From Mesocentrotus franciscanus (taxonomy: Eukaryota; Echinodermata; Echinoidea; Camarodonta; Strongylocentrotidae), in contig CP137682.1 of the NCBI GenBank assembly GCA_037976565.1, forward strand, positions 25,859,298 through 25,923,297: a stretch of DNA of 64,000 bases. Direction: 5' to 3'. This document shows, one piece after another, positions 1 to 12,793 of the stretch (within the stretch, counting starts at the first letter, position 1; the number at the start of each line of letters is the position of its first letter). The translations under genes and the position numbers were made by a program. The notes beneath the pieces were generated by a model that ran no database searches, had not been told where the DNA came from, and saw only the letters and a list, made by a program, of their open reading frames with translations.

Positions 1-228
1 AGTTGTCGGGCCAAATTGATGATGTTATTTTGTCTATACGCATTTAATTATTTTCTTCATGTAATTGCCTGAACATGTTAGGGGAATTTGTTACGAGGTC
101 TTTAATTTTTTTTCTCATAATTCTGATTACATTTAATGTATTCAGTATTCCCAAGAAACTTGGTAAAAAATCATTGCCTCTACATTTGCTCTTGCTAATA
201 TTTTTAATATCAGATGAGAGAAAAACAA

Positions 229-325
229 GAAGAAGAAAACAAAAAGCAATGAGAAGAAGGAGGAGGAGGAGGAGAAGAAGAAGAGGAAGAAGTTGATGAA
301 GAAGAAGGAAAGCCGGAAGAAGTTA
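229..325 (+). repeat. GAA/GAG purine microsatellite
   Basis: Degenerate GAA, GAG and GAAGAG units. The arginine- and lysine-rich open frames here come from the repeat and are not genes. Confidence 0.8.
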
Positions 326-586
326 GATAAACAATGTTTGTAATAGAAGTATACAGAGGTTGTTTCGTCACTCTGTTCTTTTCCCTACATTATGCAGCGT
401 CATCAATCCTAGAAGATGTTCAAATGGTCTAACCGCTAATGGTTCTTTGAGGTTTGGTTTAGACCTCACACCTTTCCATTTGATCCGTTTATATACTTTG
501 ACAACATTCTAAAATCATTCCTCTGCGAACATAGAAATGAATCCGCTCATGTATAACATGTACTACGACTATGTATACGTCATAAA

Positions 587-788
587 GAAGATGGAGGGGA
601 AATTAAGATGGAGAAGAAGAAGAACAAGAAAAAGAAGAATTAGAAGGAAAAAAACAGAAATCGAAGAAGATTGTAGAAAAGGAAGAAGAAGAAGAGGAAA
701 AAGAAGAAGAAGTAGAAGTAGAAGAAGGAGGAGGAGGAATGGAAAAAAGAAGAAGAAGAAGAAGAAGAAGAAGAAGAAGAAGAAGAAG

Positions 789-820
<32 letters not shown>

Positions 821-860
821 GGAGGAGGGGAAGAAGAAGAGGGGAAAGAAGAAGGGTGAA
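587..860 (+). repeat. Long GAA tract
   Basis: Imperfect GAA-rich purine DNA with an uninterrupted run of about 24 GAA units at about 748-819. Both strands stay open (poly-Lys one way, poly-Ser the other), so frames here are artefacts. Confidence 0.9.
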
Positions 861-3154
861 AGGCTCGGCTTAGCACCTGTCAGTGGCCATATTTGAACAC
901 CAGGTAAATCTGTTGGCGCCCGTGTATCCCTCTTAGAGCCTCTTCAAGTGTTCATCATCATCGTGCAGAGTTTATAGAGTGTATGAAGCTTAACCCATTC
1001 GGAGCGATTTCTCACGTTTTGTGATTTGACTCAGTTTCTTTGATTTAGAGTCCTAAAATATGCCAGACGTATTAGGTGAAAGGGCTTAGAATTGTGTACA
1101 CACTCTATCCATTTTATGTCATTTAACCATAATGGTATTGCACACCAGGAAAATGTGTAGAAATAAGTTGATAAAATAAAATGACACAAGCATGATCATC
1201 TATTAAGAGTTTGAGAAGTTCAATAAGATTTTCTTTTAAAGAAAACCCAATTTTACTTCAAAATTTTCTGTTTCTGTTTCGATTATCATAAAGAATTACG
1301 GATATTTTCCTTTTCTTCCCTATCTTAACTCTCCCCTCCCTCTCTCTCTCTACAAATAACTGTTACCCCCGACCCTCTTCCTTCTTTCTGCTTATCTCAT
1401 TTTCTGTTTGATATCAATCAAAACATTTATCATCTTTGTCATTCGATCTCTCTTTTCGTACTAACCATTTTTCTCGCAGTCTCTGTCACTGTTTGGACTG
1501 AGACCAAGTTATCAATTTTCTTATCTCTCAATATTCTTCTCTTTCTCTCTCTCTCTCCCACCCTCCTTCCCTTCTCCCCCTCTTTGTTGTTTCTTAGTTT
1601 GTATTGTTGTATTTCTTTATCAATTCCATAGTTTTACCCCCCCACCCACCTATCTCTCCTTCTTCAACTGCAACCCTGCAGTCCTTGCGTTTAAACAAAA
1701 AACAGATTTGACATCCCTATTTTCTTTTCCCACTTCTACATCTCTCTTTCTTCTCCCTTCTTCCTCTCTCATTTTCGGTATTCTCATCATCATTATTACA
1801 CAAGGTCGAGGAGGAGAAAGGAGAAAGAGGAGTACATCTTGAGTTGTGCTCATGCATAACTCCAGTACAGGTGGAGGACGTAAGACAGACACATTCAAGT
1901 GCATAATCAATTAAACGATTTGCATCATCTCCACCAAAAGCGTTAGCACGTCATCGCGGAAAAGAAAGTTGTGTTGCAACATAATTAAGTTTGAGGAAGA
2001 AAATATTCTCATCCCGCACATGCAATTGTTTCTTGGGCACTTGGAATGCTTTAAGAAATACCTTGGAGGGACACCGAAGGCCTGATGCGGAGGACTGCCA
2101 ATGAATACTGAAATCAATGTTGATTAAACAACATGAACATTGATGAATGACAGAATGTCACAATACCAGAACCCCTCATCCCCCCCTCCCATTCCACTGC
2201 TCATATTGAAAGCCGTATCGACATGTACTTTGAACAAGCAATTGCATTGTTTTGTTTTCTTTCTTTCTTCTCTTGTGCAAGATAATTTTTGGTGCAATGT
2301 TTATTTTTTCCGGTTTGCATTGTGGATTTACTTCATTCACATCAGTGTGCAGGAGGGCAAATGGCTGACCACAGATGCGTCAAGGAAAATACATTATCTT
2401 ATGTTTGCGTCAGCTTACGTCGAAACACAAGCTTGAACGCATGGTACCTAGACTCGGCGTGACCATGATGAAAGCAATTATCCTTGAACAAAAATGTGTC
2501 AAGTTTTTAAGCGCATGCATGATCCTAACATAGTCCACCAACCAATGACATAAAATATTCCTGATGTGTACGAGGCGCTATTTCGGTTGCGTCATGATCT
2601 GCGCTAATAAAGTATATGAAGGCAAGTAGCCCTTACTTCCCAGTTGAAATTAATAGTTTAAAAAAAAAAAATCATTTTGTAATTTTGAATTCTTTTTTGT
2701 CAATGACAAGTGATAGGCCGCTCAAGTCACTGACGCCCTCCTACGTCAGGCAAAATATACATCGCACAAAGCGATTGAAAGTTTGAGGAGATCAGTGGCA
2801 TCCGTTTGTACTTTCAGCAACGAATATTTAAGTTTTATAAATGACAGGGGAAATAATTTTTAGCAGGGGTCAGTTATTCGCACTATATCTATAATCGGCT
2901 TAAAGAAGGGCTTTATTTACTCTGTCCATCAAATCTCATTATGACGTTTAAGTTTGATAATCCTCGTAATCTCATTTATTCACTAAAAGCGCCTTTTTTC
3001 ATTATTGCATTTTAGCATTTATTGGATAATGAATTTCTTTATTGTTTCTTTGTTTTCAATTTTCAGGATTTGTAAGTTTCCATTATTATTTTGTTAATCT
3101 CATGCCTTTCTTAATTGTTATCTGTCAGAAGTACTCCACTCCATTCTCACCCCA
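861..3154. other. No gene seen; pyrimidine-rich patches
   Basis: AT-rich non-coding sequence. Between about 1320 and 1660 one strand is dominated by CT runs. I see no supported exon, RNA gene or terminal-repeat element here. Confidence 0.5.
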
Positions 3155-3161
3155 GCCCTCT

Positions 3162-3203
<42 letters not shown>

Positions 3204-3295
3204 CTCGATTTTCCCTCTCTTTCTCTCACTCTCTCTCTCTCTTTATCTTCCTTCTCTCTTTCTATATCTCCCTCTCTCTCTCTCTCTCTCTCTCG

Positions 3296-3339
<44 letters not shown>

Positions 3340-3343
3340 CTCA
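3155..3343 (+). repeat. Compound CT / AC microsatellite
   Basis: CT-rich repeats (3155-3300) run straight into a nearly perfect AC tract (about 3303-3340). Three overlapping frames open through it on both strands and should be ignored. Confidence 0.9.
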
Positions 3344-5904
3344 CTCTGTATCATAATATACATATCTTAGTTCGTGATTGTTATACCCAATGGATGAAAG
3401 GGTGAAACTATAGAATCAAAAGTCAAATTGTATGGCGTTCATCGGTTTCCCTAATTTTCACCAATCCCTCCCATATCTTCGCTTTATGATGTTCCTCTAA
3501 CTCACACTCTTCTTGTTTGGACAGCCTTGGACTCCTCAACTTCTCGCATCATCCCCGGGCTCATAACCATCTCGATTTGTCGGGATGCAATCGAGGCAGA
3601 TCTTAATCCTGGTTGGATGTAAATAACTTCAAATTACATTATGACACACTATATCACTCGACTTCTGAAAAAAGCCGATGGAAGTATTATATCATGGAGA
3701 GGTTAATAAGACATTCGACACTCTATCTAATCCCTTTTCCCGCCTATCGCTACATCCGTACAGCGTCTAGCTCCTCGCCGGTGATACGGGGAAAGAGATC
3801 GTGCCTTTGGGCCGGGGACAGTGAGGAAAAATATAAACGAAATGAGATTGAGTTCGATTTGGAGTCTAAATTATTCCCGCAGTGTATATAGATCATTTGC
3901 TTTTGGGATCTTCCTGCTGTTAATTGTGCTAAGGGATGAGAAGAGGAGTAGGAAAGGGTTAGGGAGAAGGGGGGGGGGCAGTGACGACCACGGGGCAATT
4001 CAAATTGCTGATGGTATTACCTGCTAGAGCGAACTGTAATGAACTTTCCTAAAATCTACTGTAGCTTATTTCCCGTTGCACACGAGACGCCATTTTGCTT
4101 GCGCGCTTTTATATAATATATAATCAGTCTTTCAAAAAAAGGTTATAACTGCAGGCACCAGTAAATCTGCCAAAAAAGGGGGAAAAAAGCCGCCGCAGTT
4201 TTTGTTTACTTGTACATGAATGTCAACAGCGCAACAAAGGTCCCGCACGTATTCAGTGAGCTCTGTGTTGTAGACACAGTTCTGAAATGCGAACAAAATC
4301 AATGTATTACACTTAGCGTCATCATGAAGAAAAACAAGAAAAAAGGCGCTGTTTTGCTGCGTCATACCTGAATAAGGCTTAATTCAACGCAATGTTTTCG
4401 TTCATTTCGTATCCACTGTCTGCACAAGATCACTCTCACATGAAGCGTCAATAATCGCGAAGGTCGGTGACGCATGCATACGTCAGGAAACGGTGCCTCG
4501 TGCGCAAAGGGTATGAGGTTACAAATGGCATATCCTCACTTTTGGGGTCGTTTAAATATTCTTTTATTAGAAAAGAGGCAGCAACGTCCCAATCTAATAC
4601 TTTCTAGGGCAAGACGTAGCCCTCATGCCGGTCTAAGGTTTCTCAATTTCAATCGTTGGTTGCAGTCGATATCTAATCAAGATAAGAGATAGATCTTCAG
4701 TCTTAACACCAGCTGAAGATAAATATACTTGCCTGGGTTTCATTAGTAAAATGTTCATGTGCTATCCCTCTAAGGAGGTTGTAACGCACTACCCTATCTA
4801 GGCTACGTATCCAAGGGGCAAAATAGCAAAGTTGGTGAAGATTTATACTTTAAAAACTAAATTACCAGTATTTTAGGTAGGAAGTCTATTTTTAATGGAA
4901 CTGGTTCTGGCGAGGGGTGATAGACTGACAGGGGACATTCTTTCTTTGAAGAAAAAATTGGGACGGGGCATCGCCATGATGACCATCTTTAAGTTGACCA
5001 TTTGTTTTAAAGTAGAAATTGGCATTAGTAATGGAGGCATGCGTACATGTAATATCTACAATATTTGCTGTTGTTGTTGTTTTAATTGTTATTCATGATA
5101 AATCGGATTTGATTTATTTCAAAAGTTTCTTTTTATAACCCGCTGGCTTACAATCTCTCGGGGGCGGGACAGTTTGTCCCCCTTTCCTACTTCAAAATAC
5201 GAGCGTGACAGACACACGCTTTATCCACATTTGATCTAATGCACGTACCGTGCCGTCTACTGCACATACATACATCTTCTAGTGAAACGTCATAGAGATA
5301 TATTTTCATTGTAGAGGAGAAAAACAGTCTCTGGTCGGTACCACCGTTCCATCTAAATTCATGTTCCCTCACTTATCATGCTGTCTGAAGTGGGTTTTCT
5401 CCATGGTAGAGGTGGCAAGCCATGGACATAACCTCGTACATGCTCTGAAGTAGGGGCGGTCGAAGGGTTCCGTGAAAGAATGGGATGGTAGACTTTTGAA
5501 AGAAATTCTTTGTAGAACAATGCAAGCGAACAACAAGGTGAAATGAAAAACAAACATTACTAAAAAAACAAAAACCAACAAAGGAATAAACAATAACAAT
5601 TCTGATGCAAAAAAATTAACAATAACAAAACAATTTAACCCGCGGACAATGCGTGGTTTATAAATTTAATTCCAAAGAACATTGAATTGTTACAAATGCC
5701 AAAGTGTTGTTGTAGATTACGATTAAAAGTTTTGTTACAGTCATGATAGTTATTTAATATTTTTTTCTCGTTTGTTTAGAAGATCAGACCCAATTTAACA
5801 TCATTTTCCAGAAAAGGAATATTTATATTCTCACATTATAAAGCGATATAAATTGATTTTTTAAGTGTGAAGACAACTCTCCTATGAAAACAAACTATTC
5901 TTAA
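3344..5904. other. No gene seen
   Basis: Non-repetitive AT-rich sequence with short chance frames only. No splice-bounded frame with protein-like content was found on either strand. Confidence 0.4.
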
Positions 5905-6400
5905 ATGGGAAGTCCACCCTGAGGTTAAGTTGGTTTTAATAAAAGCAGAAAATGGGAGAAACAGATCAGTCAAAGTTTGAGCAAAAACCGATTACAAAAA
6001 AGAAAGTTATGATTTTTTGAAGGTGCGATCAAGCAAACACAAATTGGCAACTCTATGACATTTCTTGAGAGGTTCCCTCCCATTTGCCTTGTACTAAAAA
6101 AAAATTTCCTTAAGAAAATTTCTAATCATACGTTCATCCTGAATACAATTATTGCAAATATATTTTTATACAAACCCTTGTATCAAACAAGACTATTCCG
6201 TCATCAATAACTAAGAAAATGGAAGTTTATGAAATTTTATGTACAAAGCAAATTGGAGAGAAGCTCGCAATATACGTCACAGTGTTGCCAATTTGTGTTT
6301 CACTGATGACAATCGGATATTGATCAAACCTTTATTAATTTGTTTCTCTCATTTTTCTGCTGTTATTAAGATAAATATAATATCAGGGTGGACTTCCCCT
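5905..6400. mobile_element. Palindromic MITE with TTAA target duplication
   Basis: 496-bp element between TTAA direct repeats (5901-5904 and 6401-6404). The ends are inverted repeats, left ATGGGAAGTCCACCCTGA and right TCAGGGTGGACTTCCCCT, 17 of 18 matching. The inverted similarity goes on inward: a GCAGAAAATGGGAGAAAC block on the left pairs with GTTTCTCTCATTTTTCTGC on the right, and the ACACAAATTGGCAAC block near 6039 pairs with its complement near 6287. The element is thus a long imperfect hairpin with no coding capacity. TTAA duplication is the piggyBac-type target. Confidence 0.75.
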
Positions 6401-7259
6401 TTAAGAGCAAAAAACCCGTCCTTTTCCCCAAAAACGATCTTAAAAGCATTTATTTTGTAGAAGTGACAGAATGACAGACATTTTCCCTAATGAAACGCGA
6501 ATGAGGTACTAGTACAACAACTATCCATTAAGATGCATTTTTTTAAAATAATTTTGTTCGGCGGCCTCAATTTATATGTCTAGCGGAGTTAGCTTCTGGA
6601 GACGTTTGCAATACTACCTTCAAGAGGATCAAACTTAGAACAAAAGGTGAAATACATGTTTATCAATCTTGAAAGAAAATCTTAAAATATTCACTGACCA
6701 AGATTCTGATAAGAGAACAAGTTCGGTACTGAGGAGACACTGGGAAAGTAAAGGTGAAATAGATTATGCCATGACATTTCGCTTCTGACGATGTTTGACA
6801 GAAATAGATGACTATAGTGTCACAGTGTACTTATGGACTATAGAGATACACGCACTCAGCACTAGTTTTGATTCAAGTCGTTTTTAATCATTGCTGAGAG
6901 GGGTTATTTCGATTGACTTCTTGTTTCCGTATACATTTATTCGCGTGAACAACAGTTTATTACGCCTTGCATGCTTGGTCTTTATTGTATTTGTTATATC
7001 ATAAACAATTGGAAGAAACACCGCTTTACTCAGAGAAAAACTGAGAAAATGGCAATCTGTTTGGCTAGTTCTGTCATGAAAATACGAAGTCACTGGAAGT
7101 TAAACTAGCTGTCCATCATCTGAGTGGAGCGCATCTTTTCTTCACGGAGCCTCAATTAGCTTCATCCTGATTGATGAGGAAGAGTGGTGCCGAAATATTG
7201 AGAAATAGAAAGGTTCGCTAATGTTTTGGGTTAAGATGAGGAGAAAGAAAAGACTAGGG

Positions 7260-7264
<5 letters not shown>

Positions 7265-7297
<33 letters not shown>

Positions 7298-7342
7298 AGG
7301 GGGTGGGTTAGCAGCTGGCTGAAAGAAGGCGAGAAAGAGAGT

Positions 7343-7376
<34 letters not shown>
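7265..7376 (+). repeat. GA microsatellite pair
   Basis: Two GA runs (about 7267-7291 and 7338-7374) separated by a G-rich spacer. The serine/leucine-rich minus-strand frames here are repeat artefacts. Confidence 0.85.
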
Positions 7377-7379
<3 letters not shown>

Positions 7380-7862
7380 TTAAGTACAGGGAAAATAGGA
7401 CGAAATGCAGACATTGACTTTGAAGTAGAGAGGGGAAAAGAAGAAGAGAGAGAATAATATTGCGTATAATTATCAAAGGATGCAATTCTTGTTTAGAAAA
7501 ATGGCCTTGAGAAAGAAACAAAAAATAACTGAAAACTTACATTCGGGAAGTGGCAGTATAGCCCCCCCCCCCCATGCCTATGTGAATATTGGCATTCAAC
7601 ATAGCTTTGCTCAAGCTTTACTCATCTTTTATTATTTAGAGAATTAATCAAACTGATTATTTTTTTAGCATAATGCTTAATGTTTCATGGATATGATTAT
7701 ACGAACAGCATGGACTAGTGGTCCAAAGCACCAAGAAAAGAATGTCCTGCTTATTTCGAAAGTTTACTAATAGATCGTCATCCCCAGACCTATTAATTGT
7801 ATAGAAATCATGACATTAATATTTTCCATTTTAAATTTGTCATCTGTAAGAAATGTTTTAAA

Positions 7863-8035
7863 ATCATCATCACCATCATCATCGTCATCACCATCATCAC
7901 TTCCGTCATTAGCATCACCATCATCATTGTCATCATCATCCCCGTCATCAATTTAATCGTCATCATCATCATCATCGACACACTCGTCATTATTATAACC
8001 ATCATCATCATCATCATCATCGTAGTCATCATCTT
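7863..8035 (+). repeat. ATC/GTC microsatellite
   Basis: Imperfect ATC, ACC and GTC trinucleotide units of about 170 bp. Poly-Ile and poly-Met frames on the two strands are artefacts. Confidence 0.88.
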
Positions 8036-9844
8036 ATTCTTATTCTTTAATGCATTAGCATTGCCAGTATAAATTATTTTTATATTGTTGTCTACCTACA
8101 CTGTGGACCATTTAAAGATAGAGAACCGTTTAAAAACGGCTGAAGAAAACAAGGAAAAAACAGTGATAGTCGATATTTCCTGCACTTAAATGTCGTATCA
8201 TCCCACACACGTCCATGTTAGAAGCTTCTCAGCTTTCACAGGACATCGATATTTTGGTCACGGCGCTCGCTGATACGTTCACTTGGCAAACGCGTTGTAC
8301 AAACCGGGGATAATAGCCTGAAGTTAGACAGTGATATATGAGATCCACAAACAGGGCTACGGTGAACGTAAAGAGCACTTTGATGACGACATAGCAAGCT
8401 GAGTCGGGACGAGTAACGTATTTGTAGAAGAGGTCGTGGTGATGAATTGCCCGCTAGCAGAAATATGAAGGATTATTTCATTAAAGCAAGCCAGTGGCTT
8501 CTAGCAAGTCTTCTGGGTATGGAAGGCCTCAAGTAGAATAGCAGGCACTGTTGCTTCTTTTCAATTTAGACCTATATTGAAATTGGTTTGTTATGAAATT
8601 GTGTTCTCTTCTTCTCATGCACTACTATGCCAATGTTTCACTTAACACATATAAGTTCCTAAACTTCACTGTTGCTATTCATGAAATCAGCTTAATTTAG
8701 CAATACATGTACGTGTTTTATTAAGCCTATACATAAAGACATTTAATGTACACGCCGTCTATACATTGTTTGATCCGAACAAACAAACAAATCAGCAACT
8801 ATCTTTTTCGTATCGACAGTCTGGCACTTTTTACAGTACTATGAAGAGTGAAGCCTTGTTGAGGGAGTCGGGTGTGGGGGGGGGGTCGATTATAAACGTT
8901 CATGGTGGCTTCCTCTATATCCCTCTCCTAATCGTGTGTCATCCATGTCATTCTCGCACGCTTCCGGGCGTGACAAAAGATGTACATGTATATCAAATTG
9001 ATTATGCAAAAATCTGCAACGCAGCGGGATAGATTATTCGCTGCTTACGGTACATTTGACTAAAAAGAACAACTTTGCATTTCAGACTGAGAAAAAAAAA
9101 CTCGCGTGTTCGTCCATCACCGTCGCGTCAATGTCAATAGTAACAGGATGTATTTCTGGGCGAAGGAGAAAAGGGGAAGACAAAGAAGAAGACGTAGGAG
9201 AAGGAACAGAGCAAAAAGAAAGAAGAAGAAGGGAAAAAGTGAAAGATCAGGAGATTGTAAAAATGGTTCACAAAGAGCTTAGGGAATCGGAATATGAATT
9301 AAAGAGAGACGAGTTTTAAGTTATACAAATTATCTAGGAGATATTGCAAACGAATCGTTATTTAGCTCACGTGGGACTACGTCTGTCACTTATGTGCTCT
9401 TTGACGCACTAAATGCGAGTATCATCGTACTTGCGTATGTACTGGGTTCCTTCAATATTTTGTTTAAACTAGCGTATAGGTACTTAGCGTAATCGAAATG
9501 ACGCCTCGTGTGCAATGGGCATAGTCGTAGTATAAAGTCATTAAGTAATCACGAAGCATCCTTCGGGAATGTTCTGATTATAAGTTGTCTTCTTGATGTT
9601 TGTCCTTGCTTGTCTAACCTGTCATTGAAAACTATAGTATGGTTCGATGTTCGAGAACATGTGGTTTATTGCATGTGCTTTATTTGGGTAGGAAGCATGG
9701 AGGAATGCTTAGCATACTAAGCAATGTTGTAAGATGATTTCTCCGTGTTGAGATGCTGACACGAATTATTTGCTGTATTCTCCCACTGAAAATCATGCCA
9801 TTCTTGTCCCTTCGAATGCTTAATTCATTATTACCTTTCTTTAT
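8036..9844. other. No gene seen
   Basis: Mostly unique sequence. A frame at 9056-9319 ends in a basic, glutamate-rich stretch from GAA-type repeats (about 9165-9245), and I do not accept it as a gene. The segment 8200-8480 is relatively GC-rich but shows no splice-bounded frame. Confidence 0.4.
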
Positions 9845-10051
9845 TTCTCTCTCTCTCTCTTTCTTTTTTCTCTCTCCCTCTCACTCTCTAACTCTCTCTC
9901 TCTCTCTCTCTCTCTCCCTCTCTCTCTTTATATATATATATTTTTGTATTTGTTTCTCTGCCTATCTCTATCCATCTATGTAGGTATGTATACTATGTAT
10001 ATATCTATCTATCTATATATACATCTATGTCTGTCTGTCTCTTTCTCTTCT
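9845..10051 (+). repeat. CT and TATC microsatellites
   Basis: CT repeats to about 9927, a short TA run, then TATC/TGTC units to the start of the telomere-like tract. TATC units resume at about 10388-10465 on the other side of the hAT-like element, so that element sits within a simple-repeat block. Confidence 0.85.
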
Positions 10052-10093
10052 CCCTAACCCTAACCCTAACCCTAACCCAACCCTAACCCTAAC
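10052..10093 (+). repeat. Interstitial telomere-like repeat (CCCTAA)n
   Basis: Seven CCCTAA units, one reduced to CCCAA, followed by the hAT-like element only 13 bases later. The unit is the complement of TTAGGG, the telomere repeat of echinoderms and vertebrates. Confidence 0.9.
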
Positions 10094-10106
10094 TATATTC
10101 ATACAT

Positions 10107-10384
10107 CAGGGGCGGATCCAGCCGGCGGCAAGGGAAGGGTAATTTGTTTTTCAACGCCACCAGCCCCCCATTGGGCGCCAGGGGTAGTGAGCACAATTTT
10201 TTTTTAGAGGGCACCCGAAAACATTTTTTCCCTACGGGAAGGATTATTTTTTTTCCACCACCACCCCCCCCCCTTGGGGGCCAAGGGGAGGGGGCCCATC
10301 TTCTTTTTCTCAAAAAAGGGTGTTTTTACCTGTTTTTTTTGCTAGGGAGGGACCGGGTCCCCGGCCCCCCTGGATCCGCCACTG
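10107..10384. mobile_element. Short hAT-like MITE
   Basis: 278-bp element with ends CAGGGGCGGATCCAG and, at the right, CTGGATCCGCCACTG, which are inverted repeats matching at 14 of 15 bases. It is flanked by an 8-bp duplication, TCATACAT left and CCATACAT right (7 of 8). An 8-bp duplication and a CAG-start terminal repeat are hAT characters. The interior has G-runs, C-runs and T-runs and no transposase. Confidence 0.78.
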
Positions 10385-10465
10385 CCATACATCTATCTAT
10401 TTGTCTATTTATCTATTTTTCTAGCTATCTATCCATTTATCTAGCTATCTATACAGCTATGTATA

Positions 10466-11422
10466 TCCGTCTCTGTCTATCTCTCTCTTTCTATCTCTCT
10501 CTAGTATCTCCCTTTCTCTCTCCCTCGTACTCTCTGAACCCCCTCTCCCTCCCTCACCCTTTCCCCTCCCCTCACTCCCTCTAATTTTTCTTCCTGTTAT
10601 ACATCTCTACCACGTTTTATTCGTATTTTCCTCATCCCGTGCCTTCCTCTCATCCGTTACCAACTCACACAGGGGACCACTCTCTTTTCATTCTACCCCT
10701 TCATCCTCTATCCCGCTCGAGTAAATAATGACCCCTTACCATCACGCACACTCTTCATGCTACATCGTGTAGATGATATATCAGACCCTCTTCTGTTGTC
10801 AGTTTGAGAAACAAGAGCAGAGCGTGCAGAACAGACAAAACAAATTCATTTCAATTCAAGCTACATGCTTCTTTTATGGACCGTAAACTTTGCTGAAATC
10901 CATGCTCTAATGTATACGATTTGGGCGACTTGCCCAATTTTTTTTTTTTTTTTTGTTTTGTAATCGACTTGTGAAGTCGGGATGCGCTTACCGCTACAAA
11001 GAATTGTTTTTCTTCTCCGTGACACCTTTCAAAATCGGCCCAAAGTATTGTAGGGATGCAAGAAAGGGGAAGAAATAAAAGATGGGGGAAATGAACAAAA
11101 TAGAAAGAAAAAATAGGTGAGGAAAGATTGAAAGAAATTATGTAAGAATGAAAGAAAGAAAATAAGAAAGAAAACGAAAGAAAGAAAGAAAGTCACCTTG
11201 TCTCCAAATATAACATTTCAGATTATTTGGACATAATCCAGGTCGTGATTTCAACGTGCATTAAACCAGACACGCTAAATGCACATACAAATGTGTATGG
11301 ACCTGTGCAACCTACCCGAAAGAAAGAATAATGCATTTCAAAGATACCATCTCAATAACTGAATATTCGAAACTCTGCAACATGAGATCAATCCCATCTT
11401 ATGTTTTGCAAATCAAGTAATC
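10466..11422. other. No gene seen; poly-T and GAAA repeats
   Basis: Pyrimidine-rich to about 10600, a T-run near 10938-10954, and GAAA-type units at about 11100-11192. No exon is supported. Confidence 0.45.
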
Positions 11423-12553
11423 CAGGGGCGGTGGAGCGTCTTTCAAAGTGGGGGGGGGGGGGAGGAGGGACACCGAAAAAAGGGCAAATTCTGGAAAAAA
11501 GGGGCACCTACAAAGGGAAACCTCAAACCGAAAATAAACAATTTTATTTTAAGACATCGGTATACACCCCTACATTGGGACTACATTATAGGGGATATGG
11601 GCGAAATTAAAGAAAAGGTTGCACTTAGTCGCTCCTAAACTAGGAGCATATTTTATGGTGAAAGAAATGGGGGGGGGGGCACATCCATAGGGAAAAAGTC
11701 ACTTATTAGAAAAGAAAAAGAGCACATGTCAAAGTAGAAAGGGGAATCATCAGAACAAAAATGGCACTAATTAGAAAGGATTAGGGGCAGGTGCCTAAAT
11801 AAAAGGGGCACTTATCTGAGATGAAAACGGACATTTATTACAGAGTTAAAGGGGGTACCTCTCAAATTTGAATAAGATGGAAAGGTGGAAATTATAAGAA
11901 TGAAAAGAGGGAATACAAAGGAAAATGGGCATGAAGGGGCACTTATCAGAGATGGTAAGGGGCACTTCTTGTACCTGAAAAGGGGCACTAGCCTGAGATG
12001 AATAGGGGCACTTACAAGAATGGAAAAGGGCACTTATTACAGAGGAAAGCGGGCACTTATGTAAGGGGACACCTATGAGTTTTTAATAGAGGCGTCTATC
12101 AGAGGTGTCAGAAGGGGCATTTTTGAGAAGGGGGAGTGGCTATAATCAAAAAAGGAAAATGAGCATTTATCAGAAGGAAAAAGGGCACTTGTTAGAAAGA
12201 AAAGGGGGCATGTGTCAACATAAAAGGAGGTATGATACAGCGTCTCAAAGGTGAGTAGGGGCACTTATCAGAAGAGTAAACGTCACTTATTACAAAAGAA
12301 AAGGGCACTTTTTAAAGTAAAATGGGCACCTCTCAGATTTGAAAAGAGGCAATTATCATAGGTGAAGGGGGCACTTATCAGAGGTGGTAAGAGGCACTTA
12401 CTAGAATGTGGAACGGGAACCTATTAGAAATAAAAAAGGGCACTTATCTGAAGTAAAAGGGGCAACTTTCCTATGTAAAAAGGGGCACTTTAGGGGTACT
12501 TGACAAAAGTTTCGGGGTTCTGTGCCCCCTACCCCCCGGCTCCGCCGCCTCTG
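11423..12553. mobile_element. hAT-like element carrying a G-rich minisatellite
   Basis: 1131-bp element. Ends CAGGGGCGGTGGAGC and, at the right, GCTCCGCCGCCTCTG are inverted repeats (13 of 15). The flanks AAGTAATC and AATTAATC form an 8-bp duplication with one mismatch. It shares the CAGxGGCGG start with the element at 10107 but the interiors differ. Almost all of the interior is a degenerate tandem repeat whose units contain GGGGCACTTATCAGA, spaced roughly 20-45 bases. No transposase frame is present. Confidence 0.7.
11640..12500 (+). repeat. Degenerate GGGGCACTTAT minisatellite
   Basis: More than twenty variants of a unit around 'AAAGGGGCACTTATCAGA' with variable spacing. Spacers are not unique in the way CRISPR spacers are, and the units have diverged from one another. 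It lies inside the hAT-like element. Confidence 0.8.
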
Positions 12554-12595
12554 AATTAATCGAAAAATCACAGGAATCGGTAAAATACTAAGTTC

Positions 12596-12680
12596 ATCTT
12601 TATTATTATTATCATAATTTGTATCAATTTTATCATAATTATTACTATTATTATTCTCATTATTCTCATTATTACTGTTA
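12596..12680 (+). repeat. ATT microsatellite
   Basis: Interrupted ATT units between the two DNA elements. Confidence 0.7.
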
Positions 12681-12793
12681 ATATGTCTAGTTAAAATTGT
12701 AAAAAGTCGGTAAGGAATAGTAGACATACTTTTGCCTGCATGGCTTTTCTCTACACAACCGTCTTAGCGACGTACGCGCCCGCTCACACACTA

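Noticed and set aside
537..876. Poly-Lys and poly-Ser open frames on opposite strands
   Set aside because: Both come from one GAA tract; no start context, splice sites or non-repeat coding part.
11640..12500. CRISPR-like array of GGGGCACTTAT repeats
   Set aside because: Units and spacings vary, spacers are not unique, there are no cas genes, and the DNA is from an animal. It is a minisatellite inside a hAT-like element.
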